Positions 54,029 to 63,886 of a stretch of DNA of 64,000 nt are shown piece after piece; position 1 is the first letter of the stretch, and each line of letters starts with the position of its first letter. Position numbers and translations under genes: made by a program. This DNA is from Humidesulfovibrio sp. (GTDB lineage Bacteria > Desulfobacterota > Desulfovibrionia > Desulfovibrionales > Desulfovibrionaceae), in contig NZ_JAVHLD010000001.1 of the NCBI RefSeq assembly GCF_031082295.1, positions 1-64,000 on the forward strand. Reading direction: 5' to 3'. The notes below the pieces were generated by a model, which saw nothing but the letters and a program-made list of their open reading frames with translations, ran no database searches and had not been told where the DNA came from.

Positions 54029-54468
54029 CCCCGCACATGAGCGACGCCGAACGTTTCCAGCGCCTCAAGCGCTTCTTCAACAATCGCGACAGGTTGTGCA
54101 AATGCCTGGGCATCGAGGTCACGGACATCGGGCACGGCACCGCCACCACGCGCATGGTCATCGAGGACAAGCACATGAATGGCGCGGACGTGGTGCAGGG
54201 CGGAGCCATCTTCACCCTGGCCGACCTGGCCTTCGGCGCGGCCTGCAACTCCCACGGCACGCTGGCCCTGGGCGTGAACATGAGCATCGCCTACACCAAG
54301 CCCGGCGTCAGCGGCAGCCTGACGGCCCATGCGCGCGAGACCGCAGCTGCCGGACCGCTCTCGACCTATGTGGTGGAGGTGAAGGATGACAGCGGCGAGA
54401 CCATCGCCACCTTCCAGGGCACGGCCTACCGCAAGCGCGACAAGATCGACCTGTCGGCCTGGGGCTAG
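54025..54468 (+). CDS. PaaI-family hot-dog thioesterase
   Basis: A 147-residue acyl-CoA thioesterase with hotdog fold. NGADVVQGGAIFTLADLAFGAACN is the family signature, with the catalytic acidic residue in TLADLA and the helix that follows. AGGAGG is 9 nt before the ATG. It is translationally coupled to tatD. The acyl substrate is unknown; many homologues act on aromatic acyl-CoA. Confidence 0.9.
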   Translation: MTPHMSDAERFQRLKRFFNNRDRLCKCLGIEVTDIGHGTATTRMVIEDKHMNGADVVQGGAIFTLADLAFGAACNSHGTLALGVNMSIAYTKPGVSGSLTAHARETAAAGPLSTYVVEVKDDSGETIATFQGTAYRKRDKIDLSAWG

Positions 54469-54489
54469 TTCAAGAGAAGGGAATGCGCG

Positions 54490-57051
54490 CTAGAGTTGCG
54501 CGGCGCGGTTCTTGGCGTTCTCTTCGGCCAGGCGTTCTGCCAGCAACGTCACAATGAAGCGGTTCACCGCGGCGGCAAGCTGCGGGGCCTTGTCTTGGAT
54601 GAGCTTGAAGCGCTCCACCGAAAGCCGGTAGACCACGCAACGCTCCGTGGCGATGACCGAAGCCGAGCGAGGGGCGCTGGTGTACAGGCCCATCTCGCCG
54701 AAGACCGTGCCCGGCCCCATCTTCTTCAGGCGCAGAATCTTGCCGCCAGGCAACGCCAGCTCCACCTGCACCTTGCCCGCCTGCAGGAAATACAAGGAAT
54801 CCGACTCGTCGCCCTGGCGGATGACATGCTTCTTTTTCAGCACCTCCACGCGCTCCAGGCACTTCACGAGCGTGGGCACAAGGCGCGGCTCTGGGAAGGT
54901 GGCCGCCAGCAGCTCCTCCAGGGTATCCTGGGTCTGATGCACCTCGCCCGCCTCGGACAGAAGCTGATCCTCGCAGGACTCCAGGGCGTAGTCCAGGTTC
55001 AGGTAGATGCGGCCCAGGCCAGCCTCGTCGCTCAGGCTATAGCCCAGGGCCTCCAGGTGGTCCTCCATCTCCAGGGGGACGCTGGTGAACATGAACTGAA
55101 GGCCGTTATCCTGGGCCAGATTCTCCAGTCGCCGGAAACCGTGCACGCAAGAGGCCCCAAGCCCGCTCACCGCGCCGAAATCAAGCAGGACGTACCTGAG
55201 GCCAGCCGATCCGGCGGCGTCGATGCGTTGGCGAATGAGCCGCAGCAGGCCGTAAATGCTGCCCAGGAAGAGGAAGCCCTGCAGGCGCAGAATCAGAATC
55301 TGGCCGCCGCGTTCACGCAGGATGCGGCGTTCGGAGGGCGAGCGGTCCACATTGCTGTGGAAAACGTCGCCAGTCTGGATGAGCTTGATGCCAGCGCCTT
55401 CCACTGCGCGCGCCAGGGCGACGGCCAGCCCAAGCCCCAGGCAGGCGAACACGCCGAGCACCGGGCCAAGCAGCAGGATCAGGAAGCAGGCCACCCAGGC
55501 CTTGCGCTGGTCGTCCTTGCGGGTGAGAGGGTTCCTGCTGTCGCGCAGGAGCCAGCTGACCGGCAAGGACAGCGCCGTGGCCAGAAGAATGCCCAGCGGC
55601 ACGAACAGGGGGATGTGCGCCAGAAGCAGCTGGCCGCGCAGGGCAAAGGCCAGGCACACAAGCCCAACGGTGAAGCCCGCGAGCGGCCCCTTGGCGCCCA
55701 GACCACGCAGACCGAGGCTGCTCGAAAGAGACAACGTCGCTGGCAAACCGCCAAGGAAGCCGGAGCACATGCTCGCAGCGCCCACCATGCGCAGTTGCGA
55801 GTCGGGTTCGGCATCGCGGGCCAGAACAGACTCCAGAATGGTGGTGCGCAACAGCGTCGGGCCTATGGCCACCACGGCCACGGCTGCGAAGAACTCCTTG
55901 TGGTCGAGCAACGCCGCCCAGTCGATATGCGCGAGATTGTTCACGTCGAAGAGCGCCAGATAGCAGCTCTGCTCAAGGACGTTCGGCACCTTGGGAAGAT
56001 GCGCGGCCAACTGTCCCAGCGCACCTCCGCCCTGCAACGACGCATAGTTCCATCCGCCGATGGCCAGAAGCGCAAGCGATAACGGCCACAGCATGCCCTT
56101 CAGGCTTGTCCGCACGACAAAGAAGACGAGGCCGAAGGCCACGGGTGGCCCCCATGCCTGAGCGTGGGTCACAAGCAGCGTGCCCATCTCGTGCGCGGGC
56201 AGGTTGAAAAGACCAGCCAGTTCCGGCGTGCCACGGGTCAAGATGAGAAACCAGGGCTTGAGCAGCAGCAGGCCAAAACCGGCCAGCATGCCGCCAAACA
56301 CCTCGGCGGGCAGGAAGCGGACGCGTTCGGCAAGCCCGAAGCGCGAAGAAAAGACGCTGACCAGGCCAGTCGACAGCGATGCCAGCGCCAACGCTGCGGT
56401 CAGCGTGAGTGCGATCTGCTGCGGAGAGGCGCGGCCGTCCAAGTCGGCCCCCAGCGCGGTGAGCAGAAGCACCACGCAAAGGGTTGCTGCCGGTCCGGGC
56501 CCGCCCACTGCCACCGGTAGCCGCCCGTGCAGCGCAAAGAGCACCGACCCGAAAACGGCCGGCATCAACGTCAAAAGCAGTGCATGCGGGAAGGCGGTGG
56601 ACAGGTGCGGGACGGAAAAAACGAGGAGCGCTAGGGACAGGCAGACCAGGATCTCCTGCGCACCCCCGACAAGGCCGGTGAGCAGATTAATGGCGGGGTT
56701 GCCGGCAAAAAACTGCCGGACATGGTCAAGCGCCCCCTCGGGCTTTTTGACGGCCTCAAGGGCCAGGGAGTCCGGGGAGGGCATGGGCGCGGCAGGCCGG
56801 GGCAACGCAGCGGCCGGATCATCCTCGGCCAGGTCGTCGACGCGGACGTCGTTGATATCAGGCTCGCGCGCGGGCGTAGGCGGCCGGTCCACAAGGCCGA
56901 GCTGCCCACAAGCGGGGCACTTGGCCTGGCGTCCCAGGAGCCCCTCGGGCACGGCCTGGGTGTGTCCACAGGACGCGCACTGGAACACGGCCCCTTCCGG
57001 GGCAACCGTGGACGCGCTTGCGGCCTCCTGCGTCTTCTGCTCGTCGGGCAC
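54490..57051 (-). CDS. SulP-family transporter with zinc ribbon, STAS and cNMP-binding domains
   Basis: An 853-residue membrane protein with an unusual domain string. An N-terminal zinc ribbon (C25, C28, C45, C48), a disordered linker (55-105), a SulP-like transporter core of about twelve helices (115-560), a STAS domain (about 600-720; LDFGAVSGLGASCVHGFRRL), and a C-terminal cyclic-nucleotide-binding domain (about 735-840; GPGTVFGEMGLYTSAPRSASV). SulP-STAS-cNMP proteins are known anion transporters; the zinc ribbon is uncommon. Transport substrate and nucleotide ligand are unknown. It has its own promoter and converges on the thioesterase gene. Confidence 0.87.
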   Translation of the reverse strand: MPDEQKTQEAASASTVAPEGAVFQCASCGHTQAVPEGLLGRQAKCPACGQLGLVDRPPTPAREPDINDVRVDDLAEDDPAAALPRPAAPMPSPDSLALEAVKKPEGALDHVRQFFAGNPAINLLTGLVGGAQEILVCLSLALLVFSVPHLSTAFPHALLLTLMPAVFGSVLFALHGRLPVAVGGPGPAATLCVVLLLTALGADLDGRASPQQIALTLTAALALASLSTGLVSVFSSRFGLAERVRFLPAEVFGGMLAGFGLLLLKPWFLILTRGTPELAGLFNLPAHEMGTLLVTHAQAWGPPVAFGLVFFVVRTSLKGMLWPLSLALLAIGGWNYASLQGGGALGQLAAHLPKVPNVLEQSCYLALFDVNNLAHIDWAALLDHKEFFAAVAVVAIGPTLLRTTILESVLARDAEPDSQLRMVGAASMCSGFLGGLPATLSLSSSLGLRGLGAKGPLAGFTVGLVCLAFALRGQLLLAHIPLFVPLGILLATALSLPVSWLLRDSRNPLTRKDDQRKAWVACFLILLLGPVLGVFACLGLGLAVALARAVEGAGIKLIQTGDVFHSNVDRSPSERRILRERGGQILILRLQGFLFLGSIYGLLRLIRQRIDAAGSAGLRYVLLDFGAVSGLGASCVHGFRRLENLAQDNGLQFMFTSVPLEMEDHLEALGYSLSDEAGLGRIYLNLDYALESCEDQLLSEAGEVHQTQDTLEELLAATFPEPRLVPTLVKCLERVEVLKKKHVIRQGDESDSLYFLQAGKVQVELALPGGKILRLKKMGPGTVFGEMGLYTSAPRSASVIATERCVVYRLSVERFKLIQDKAPQLAAAVNRFIVTLLAERLAEENAKNRAAQL

Positions 57052-57093
57052 TCAGTTCTCCGATTGTGGTGGCGGATGTACACCGTCTGTTGG

Positions 57094-57122
57094 ACTATGG
57101 CAAATTCAACAAAAATTCTCAA
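57094..57122 (-). promoter_or_regulatory. Sigma-70 promoter of the SulP gene
   Basis: -35 TTGAGA (57117-57122), 17-nt spacer, -10 CATAGT (57094-57099) on the minus strand, about 40 nt before the ATG. Confidence 0.6.
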
Positions 57123-57147
57123 GGCCGCATTGAGTATTCGTTCCCTC

Positions 57148-58896
57148 TCAGCCGAAACTCGCGCGCATCACCTTAATCAGCCTAGCCAGCCTGTGCTCGT
57201 AGGTGTGCTCCGCCAGAATGCGGCGCCTTGCCGCCTGGATGATTCGCGTGCGCCCGGCTTCATCGTCAAGGTAGCGCTGGGCGAGTTCCGCGATCTCCTC
57301 CGGCCCGTCGTAAACGACCACTTCGCTGCCCGGTTCAAAAAGCGCCTCAAGCTGGGCGCGCCGGTCCGTCAACACAAAACTTCCGCAGGCAGGCACGTCG
57401 AACACGCGCTGATTCACCGCGCCCTTCATCTGTCTGCTGGTGCAGTTCAGGTTCACCGCGCTCAGGGGGTAAAACGCAGGCAGGTCCCGATAATAGTCCA
57501 GGCGGGGCAACAGGCGCACCGTTCCGCCCGGCGCGAACTCATGGCTCCAGCCGTCGGAATCCCCCGCCACCACGGCGTCGAAGCCTGACAGTGCGCGCAC
57601 GCAGCGCGCGCGATACTGCCGCGTGGCTTCCCAGGTCAGCAGCGACTCGCAGGCCAGACGGCTGGCGTCATCATCCAAAGACTTGAGGGCGGCGGCATGT
57701 TCGGGGTGCCGGGCCTCCAGAAAGTCCTGCACCGAACGCTCGGTGGCCTCGCCAAACTCTGCCGCCAGCGAAACATGGTCGGCCACGAATTCCTTGGGAC
57801 CGCCGCACGCCGCGAGACTATCCGCAACGGCGCGGCGCATGGAGTCGCCCACGAAGGAGACCTCGGCCCGCCAGGCGTCGGCCTGCCTGGAATCAAGCCC
57901 CTGCCCCAGGCCGGGACGAAAACGCGTGGCGTCCGTGGCAAGCGGCAGGTAGTGCACGTTGGCGTAGCCCTGGGCTGTCAGGCTCGGCACGTTGTCCGCG
58001 TCCCAGGTGAAGATCACCGTGCCCGCGCGGGCCAGCCCGGCATGGCGCGAGAGGATCAGATGCGGGTTGTCGACAAACCACGAGGCGAGGGGCAGGTTCA
58101 GCCGCTCCAGGAGTTCGGCCAGCCTGCCCTGGCTGTCCAGGCCGAAGTGGTTCACGGTGAGCAGGAAGTCCGGCTTGCACTCCAGCACGCGCCGCAGCAG
58201 GTCCTCGACGAACCGCGTGCTGCCGCGCTCTTCCAGGCCGACTGGCAGGGCCGACCAGGGGATGCCCAGGCGTGTGAGGGCATCCTTGATCTCGGTCTGC
58301 AAAAAATAGGGGCGGTCGAGCAGCAGCACGCGCGGGGCGCTGCCCTGAAATTTTGGGTACGCGGCCCTGTCCCAGAAGTTGGCCTTGGCGCTGGCGGCAA
58401 GCTCCGCCTCCAGCCGCGCATAGTGGCCGGGGTCGATGCGACGGGCGGTGGGAGCAATGAGCGGCGCGAAAGGCAGCCCGCCCTGCGCCGCCTGCCAACG
58501 CGTCAGATCGCCAAGAACCTGCTCCGGGTCGTCAGCGTCGAGCCACAGGACATTCGCAGAGGCGCGGTGGCGCTCCCGCGCTCCCGTGACGTCCCAGACC
58601 GCCGCCTCTCGGTCCACCACGGCGACAGGGCGCCCAGTTGCGGCCAGCAGGTCCAGGCACAGGCCCAGGCTCGGGCCGAGCAGCACCGGAAGGCTGCGCT
58701 GCGACGGCGAGCCGGCCAGTGCCCGCTCCCGCGCCCTGCCGTCACGTCCCCAGAGATGCCAGTCTTTCCCGTTCACCAGCAGGCGCACGTCGACGAGCTC
58801 GCCATCGGCAAGACCGCCTTCGCGAACGGCGGCGGCTGCAGCCACGGCCTGAGGCCGGGGCATGACCGCGTCAGATTTCTTACGTGTATTCCGCAT
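57148..58896 (-). CDS. CgeB-family glycosyltransferase-like protein
   Basis: A 582-residue protein. The N-terminal ~190 residues are a poorly conserved alpha/beta domain. The rest resembles CgeB/DUF3880 GT-B proteins: [29 protein letters not shown], and near the C-terminus [40 protein letters not shown], the donor-binding half. Such proteins glycosylate flagellin, spore coat or cell-surface polymers; the target here is unknown. The ATG at 58896 follows GGACAGG. It is divergent from the next gene. Confidence 0.85.
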   Translation of the reverse strand: MRNTRKKSDAVMPRPQAVAAAAAVREGGLADGELVDVRLLVNGKDWHLWGRDGRARERALAGSPSQRSLPVLLGPSLGLCLDLLAATGRPVAVVDREAAVWDVTGARERHRASANVLWLDADDPEQVLGDLTRWQAAQGGLPFAPLIAPTARRIDPGHYARLEAELAASAKANFWDRAAYPKFQGSAPRVLLLDRPYFLQTEIKDALTRLGIPWSALPVGLEERGSTRFVEDLLRRVLECKPDFLLTVNHFGLDSQGRLAELLERLNLPLASWFVDNPHLILSRHAGLARAGTVIFTWDADNVPSLTAQGYANVHYLPLATDATRFRPGLGQGLDSRQADAWRAEVSFVGDSMRRAVADSLAACGGPKEFVADHVSLAAEFGEATERSVQDFLEARHPEHAAALKSLDDDASRLACESLLTWEATRQYRARCVRALSGFDAVVAGDSDGWSHEFAPGGTVRLLPRLDYYRDLPAFYPLSAVNLNCTSRQMKGAVNQRVFDVPACGSFVLTDRRAQLEALFEPGSEVVVYDGPEEIAELAQRYLDDEAGRTRIIQAARRRILAEHTYEHRLARLIKVMRASFG

Positions 58897-59026
58897 GGCG
58901 CACCTGTCCGGGAACAATCATGCAAGGATCGTGACAGGAAATTGCGGCGAATATTGCCGAAGATGCTGATCAGGCTAAAGTATTGCCCAAAGATGACCGA
59001 TAAGTGCTGCGAAAGGGGTCTACTCC

Positions 59027-59043
59027 GGCACACGGATTGTGCC
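59027..59043. repeat. Inverted repeat in the CgeB/GT intergenic region
   Basis: GGCACA-CGGAT-TGTGCC at 59027-59043, a 6-bp perfect inverted repeat between two divergent genes, 33 nt before the plus-strand ATG. It may be an operator, though chance is possible at this length. Confidence 0.4.
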
Positions 59044-59075
59044 TGCCCCAGTCTATCCCAAGGAAGGGGTGCCAC

Positions 59076-59936
59076 ATGGTCGCAACGAACCGAATTCGGG
59101 TTCTGGTCCGCTCACGCGGGACCGGGACAGACATATTCCGCACTCTCGTCACCCTCGCCTGCCAGGACATCGGCCCCAAGCGGCTGGAGGTCGTCCTTGC
59201 CGCAACGTCCCCGGACCTGCACACAGGCCCGGAGGCGAAACTGCTGCACAGCGCCCTGGGCTTCAGCGCCGTCGACGTACTCGACACGCGCGGCCTGACC
59301 CCGGCCCAGGCACTGAACGTGGCCGCAGAAGACGGACACGCCGGCCACCTGGCCCTGGTGCCCGAAGGCGCCCGGCTGCATCCGCAGCTCCTGTCGCGTT
59401 GCCTGTCGACCATGCGCGGGCAAATGAGCCCCCAGGTGGTCTTCTGCGAGCATACCGCCGGAACAGAAGACATGCGCCCCTTCTTGCGCCGCCCCTCCTT
59501 CCGTCCGGAACAACTCCTCCGGCGAAACGCTGTCGGGCCAGTGGCGCTCATCCAGCGCACGGCCTGGGACATCCTGAACGGCCTGCACCCCAACCTGGAA
59601 TACTCCCTGTGGGACTTCTGGCTCCGGCTGGCACTGGCCGGGGGCCGTCTGTCCCAGCTACCCGGGCTGTTGGCCTCGACCCCGCGTTTGAACAGGCTCA
59701 CGCCCGAGCAGGACGGCCGCGCAAAGGCCATGCTCGTGGTGCACACGCCCGGAGCCTTTGAGCCGGATGTCTGCCGCTGGGCCATGGCCCTCTTGCGCGG
59801 AGACGCCTGGGCCGGGCCCTTTGAGCCGGGCGTGATCCCCTCCTCGCGCGACGTTTCCGCCCTGTTCGCGGGCATGGGCATGCCGCTGCGCCCGGGCAGC
59901 TTCAGCTGGGAGAGCCGACAGCGCTGGAGCGCCTGA
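59076..59936 (+). CDS. Glycosyltransferase-2-like protein, degenerate
   Basis: A 286-residue protein. RIRVLVRSRGTGTDIFRTLVTLACQDIGPKR resembles the start of GT-A (family 2) transferases, and the body has NAVGPVALIQRTAWDILNGLHPN and YSLWDFWLRLALAGG, close to the acceptor-side pattern of GT2 enzymes. The DxD donor motif is not seen, so activity is doubtful. AAGGAAGGGG precedes the ATG at 59076. It is next to the CgeB-like gene and may belong to the same surface-glycan function. Confidence 0.7.
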   Translation: MVATNRIRVLVRSRGTGTDIFRTLVTLACQDIGPKRLEVVLAATSPDLHTGPEAKLLHSALGFSAVDVLDTRGLTPAQALNVAAEDGHAGHLALVPEGARLHPQLLSRCLSTMRGQMSPQVVFCEHTAGTEDMRPFLRRPSFRPEQLLRRNAVGPVALIQRTAWDILNGLHPNLEYSLWDFWLRLALAGGRLSQLPGLLASTPRLNRLTPEQDGRAKAMLVVHTPGAFEPDVCRWAMALLRGDAWAGPFEPGVIPSSRDVSALFAGMGMPLRPGSFSWESRQRWSA

Positions 59937-59944
59937 GTTCTGGC

Positions 59945-60538
59945 CTACTCCGCAAGATTCTTTCCTCGGCGAGTTGTCTTGAGCTGCTTGCCGACGTTCC
60001 AGCAGGGCGCGACCTCCGCGCCAAGGCTCCAGTATTTGACGCTCGCCATGTCGAAGAGCAGCGGCCGCACGCGGGAGATGTCGATCTTGCCGTTCTGGTG
60101 CAGCACGGTCTCCTCCGCGTGGGTGGCGACGATCTCGCCAATGAACACGTCGTGGGTGTTGAAATCAACCACCTGCTTCAAGCGGCATTCCATGCACACC
60201 GGGCAGCCCTGGATCAGCGGCGCATGCGCCAGCTCACCCTGGAACAGGTCGAACACCTTCGACTTGTCCGTGTTTTTGCCGCTTACGAGCCCGACGTAGT
60301 CCGTCTCGACCACCATGTCCTCTCCGGGGAGGCACACGCTGAACTCTCCGTGCTCCACAATACCCCTGTTGGAATAATGCGACTTGCTGATGCCGAAGGA
60401 CAAATACTGCGGCTGGCCGTGGTTCATGATGCCCACGTGGGCGATGGCAAGAAAGTTCGGCTTGCCGTCCACGATCGCCCCGACGATGGTCGTCAGCGAA
60501 GGATAGAGCGCGTTCACAGGTCCGAGATTGCGTTTCAT
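59945..60538 (-). CDS. Flavin reductase-like FMN-binding protein
   Basis: A 197-residue split-barrel flavoprotein of the flavin-reductase/flavoredoxin type. Features include NALYPSLTTIVGAIVDGKPNFLAIAH, LSFGISKSHYSNRGI, FSVCLPG and CPVCMECRLKQVVDFNTHDVFIGEI. The first ATG with a Shine-Dalgarno (AAGGGGGG) is at 60538. Related proteins in Desulfovibrio reduce FMN and act in electron transfer; substrate not certain. It lies downstream of a MarR-type gene on the same strand, with a candidate operator between them. Confidence 0.88.
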   Translation of the reverse strand: MKRNLGPVNALYPSLTTIVGAIVDGKPNFLAIAHVGIMNHGQPQYLSFGISKSHYSNRGIVEHGEFSVCLPGEDMVVETDYVGLVSGKNTDKSKVFDLFQGELAHAPLIQGCPVCMECRLKQVVDFNTHDVFIGEIVATHAEETVLHQNGKIDISRVRPLLFDMASVKYWSLGAEVAPCWNVGKQLKTTRRGKNLAE

Positions 60539-60555
60539 ATGCCCCCCTTCAAGTG

Positions 60556-60571
60556 TTGTGTGTACAAACAA
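60556..60571. promoter_or_regulatory. Candidate MarR operator, site 1
   Basis: TTGTGTGTACAAACAA, a 16-bp near-palindrome with core TGTACA (14 of 16 positions symmetric). It lies directly before the flavoprotein start and after the MarR gene. Confidence 0.6.
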
Positions 60572-60609
60572 TCAGCATGGCGCGCGACTGCCTCGCGCAG
60601 ACGCGCCGG

Positions 60610-61041
60610 CTACTCTTCGCCCTCCAGCTTGAGGCAGGCGGCGTTGATGTCCGCAGCAAGCCGGTCGCCGTCGGGACCAAGGATGTCGACATAGGCCGTG
60701 TGCAGTCGCTTCCACGCCTTTTCCACGCCCTTCAGCAGCGCAAGCCCTGCGGGGGTTGCCGCCAAACGAGACGCCCTGCCCTCGGAGGTGCGCGTGAGCA
60801 GGCCCTTGGCCACCAGAGCGTCGGCGAAACGCGTCACAGTGGAGGGGGCCAGGGACAGCTTGGCGGCCAACTCGCCGGGGCCGATGCCGGGGTTCGTGGC
60901 CGCTGTCATGAGCAGGAAGGCGTGGGACGGCGACAGGCCCGTGGGACGGAAGGCCTCATCCGCGATGCGCGTGATGGTCCGGGCCAGACTGTTGGCCGTG
61001 AAATACAAGCAGCTATGCAACATATCGCAAGATTCTGTCAT
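60610..61041 (-). CDS. MarR-family transcriptional regulator
   Basis: A 143-residue winged-helix regulator, acting as a dimer. The DNA-binding part is GIGPGELAAKLSLAPSTVTRFADALVAKGLL, and the wing is TRTSEGRASRLAATPAGLALL. Few cysteines exist (C5, C11, C137), so thiol sensing is possible but unproven. It probably represses itself and the adjacent flavoprotein; two related sites support this. AGAGGA precedes the ATG. Confidence 0.92.
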   Translation of the reverse strand: MTESCDMLHSCLYFTANSLARTITRIADEAFRPTGLSPSHAFLLMTAATNPGIGPGELAAKLSLAPSTVTRFADALVAKGLLTRTSEGRASRLAATPAGLALLKGVEKAWKRLHTAYVDILGPDGDRLAADINAACLKLEGEE

Positions 61042-61052
61042 GGCGTCCTCTA

Positions 61053-61090
61053 TTGCATGTACAACTAATCGATCTTTGGGGTAATGTCAA
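61053..61090 (-). promoter_or_regulatory. MarR promoter with candidate operator, site 2
   Basis: -35 TTGACA at 61085-61090 with a weak -10 near 61062-61067. TTGCATGTACAACTAA at 61053-61068 shares the TTG-N2-TGTACAA core with site 1 and overlaps the -10 region, which fits autorepression. Confidence 0.55.
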
Positions 61091-61100
61091 CGGGAATTGC

Positions 61101-61135
61101 AAAAAAAGGCCGCGCCCAGTCGCCCGGACGCGGCC
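61101..61135 (-). terminator. Terminator of glnS
   Basis: Minus-strand stem GGCCGCG/CGCGGCC (7 bp at the base, more pairing inside) is followed by seven T, 28 nt after the glnS stop. Confidence 0.9.
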
Positions 61136-61162
61136 GTGAAGCCGTTTGTGCATGACGGGAGG

Positions 61163-62893
<1,731 letters not shown>

Positions 62894-62965
62894 GCGCGTG
62901 CGTCCTTCACGTTGAGTGGTGTTGCAAAAACCAAACGGCCAGGCGCATGCCAGCCGTAAACATTA

Positions 62966-62994
62966 ATAATATGGCAAAGCGCCTGCGCGGTCAA
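62966..62994 (-). promoter_or_regulatory. Sigma-70 promoter of glnS
   Basis: -35 TTGACC (62989-62994), 17-nt spacer, -10 TATTAT (62966-62971) on the minus strand, about 70 nt before the ATG. Good match to consensus. Confidence 0.75.
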
Positions 62995-63044
62995 ACGTTA
63001 GGCGTCGGACCTGCAGGCGCAGAAGGGCTTGGCGGATTGCGGAG

Positions 63045-63530
63045 CTAGTTCGGCGGCGGGCCGGGAGGCATTCCGCCAGGAGGAGGTCCGGGCGGCGGGC
63101 CGGTCATTCCACCGGGAGGAGGTCCGGGCGGCGGCCCGTGAGGCGGGCCGGGCGGCATGGACCGGCGGAACTTCTCCATGCGGGCGCGCAGCTCGGCAAA
63201 TTTCACCTTTTGGGCCGCATCAAGCTTTTCGGCGATGGCGTCGTCCAGTTGCTTGAAATTGGCATCCATCGCCGGACGCACGGACTCCTGCAAGGCGCCC
63301 CCGCGCTCGAGTCCCGCCTTGATGAGCGGGCGCAGCTCCGCGCGCTGGGCGTCCGTCAGTCCCACCTCGGCATCGATATGCGACAGGATGCGATCCTCAA
63401 AACGCTCGGCAGGCCGGGCAAGCATCTCCGGCAGATGCCGTAATATGTACGCGCGCATGCCAAAGGCACCGGCGCAAACGCCGGTCAGGAATATTACGGC
63501 CACAAGGGCCCAGGCCTTCCAGGATGTCAT
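63045..63530 (-). CDS. Periplasmic CpxP/CnrX-like sensor with proline-rich tail
   Basis: A 161-residue protein with one N-terminal transmembrane segment (about 5-25) and a helical periplasmic domain (30-125; LTDAQRAELRPLIKAGLERGG), as in Metal_resist/CnrX and CpxP-like proteins. The last ~35 residues are Gly/Pro/Met-rich (GPPPGPPPGGM repeats). No clear histidine/methionine metal site is complete. It follows a small membrane protein and an ECF sigma factor in the same direction, the layout of sigma/anti-sigma/sensor modules. Confidence 0.82.
   Translation of the reverse strand: MTSWKAWALVAVIFLTGVCAGAFGMRAYILRHLPEMLARPAERFEDRILSHIDAEVGLTDAQRAELRPLIKAGLERGGALQESVRPAMDANFKQLDDAIAEKLDAAQKVKFAELRARMEKFRRSMPPGPPHGPPPGPPPGGMTGPPPGPPPGGMPPGPPPN
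63069..63140. repeat. Two 36-bp tandem repeats in coding sequence
   Basis: Units at 63069-63104 and 63105-63140 differ at few bases. In the minus-strand protein they encode the repeated GPPPGPPPGGM tail. Such repeats can change length by slippage. Confidence 0.75.
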
Positions 63531-63544
63531 GGAACCCGCTCCGT

Positions 63545-63856
63545 TCAAGGCATCAGCCCGGCCAGGATGTACGTTCCGCCCGTGCCGTGCAGGGACAGCG
63601 AGACCACAGCCTGAGTCAGCAACCGTTCGGACATGAGGGCATAGGCGCAGGCCGCGCTGGCAACCAGAGCCCCGGCTGGAGCGAATCGGCTGCCAGCGAG
63701 CGAAAAGAGGCTCCAAAAATCGTTGCGGGCCTCGACCATTGCGCGCACCGCGCGCATGACGCCCTCCGTGAAGCCCGCAGGCGCCGCCATCGGCGAACGT
63801 CCCCGGGCATGCCGCAGCAACACCTGTTCAAGCTGGTCGAGTCTGCCATCATCCAT
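63545..63856 (-). CDS. Small membrane protein, possible anti-sigma factor
   Basis: A 103-residue protein. A soluble N-terminal part (MDDGRLDQLEQVLLRHARGR) precedes hydrophobic stretches at about 55-75 and 80-100. Anti-sigma factors of ECF systems are often short, with an N-terminal sigma-binding part and one or two membrane helices. There is no recognisable zinc motif (HxxxCxxC). GAGG precedes the ATG at 63856. Role inferred from position between sigma factor and periplasmic sensor. Confidence 0.7.
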   Translation of the reverse strand: MDDGRLDQLEQVLLRHARGRSPMAAPAGFTEGVMRAVRAMVEARNDFWSLFSLAGSRFAPAGALVASAACAYALMSERLLTQAVVSLSLHGTGGTYILAGLMP

Positions 63857-63886
63857 GATCGCGACCTCCCTCATGTCTGTCCACTT

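Noticed and set aside
63069-63140. Short tandem repeats as a CRISPR array
   Set aside because: Only two contiguous units without spacers, in frame with a proline-rich protein tail.
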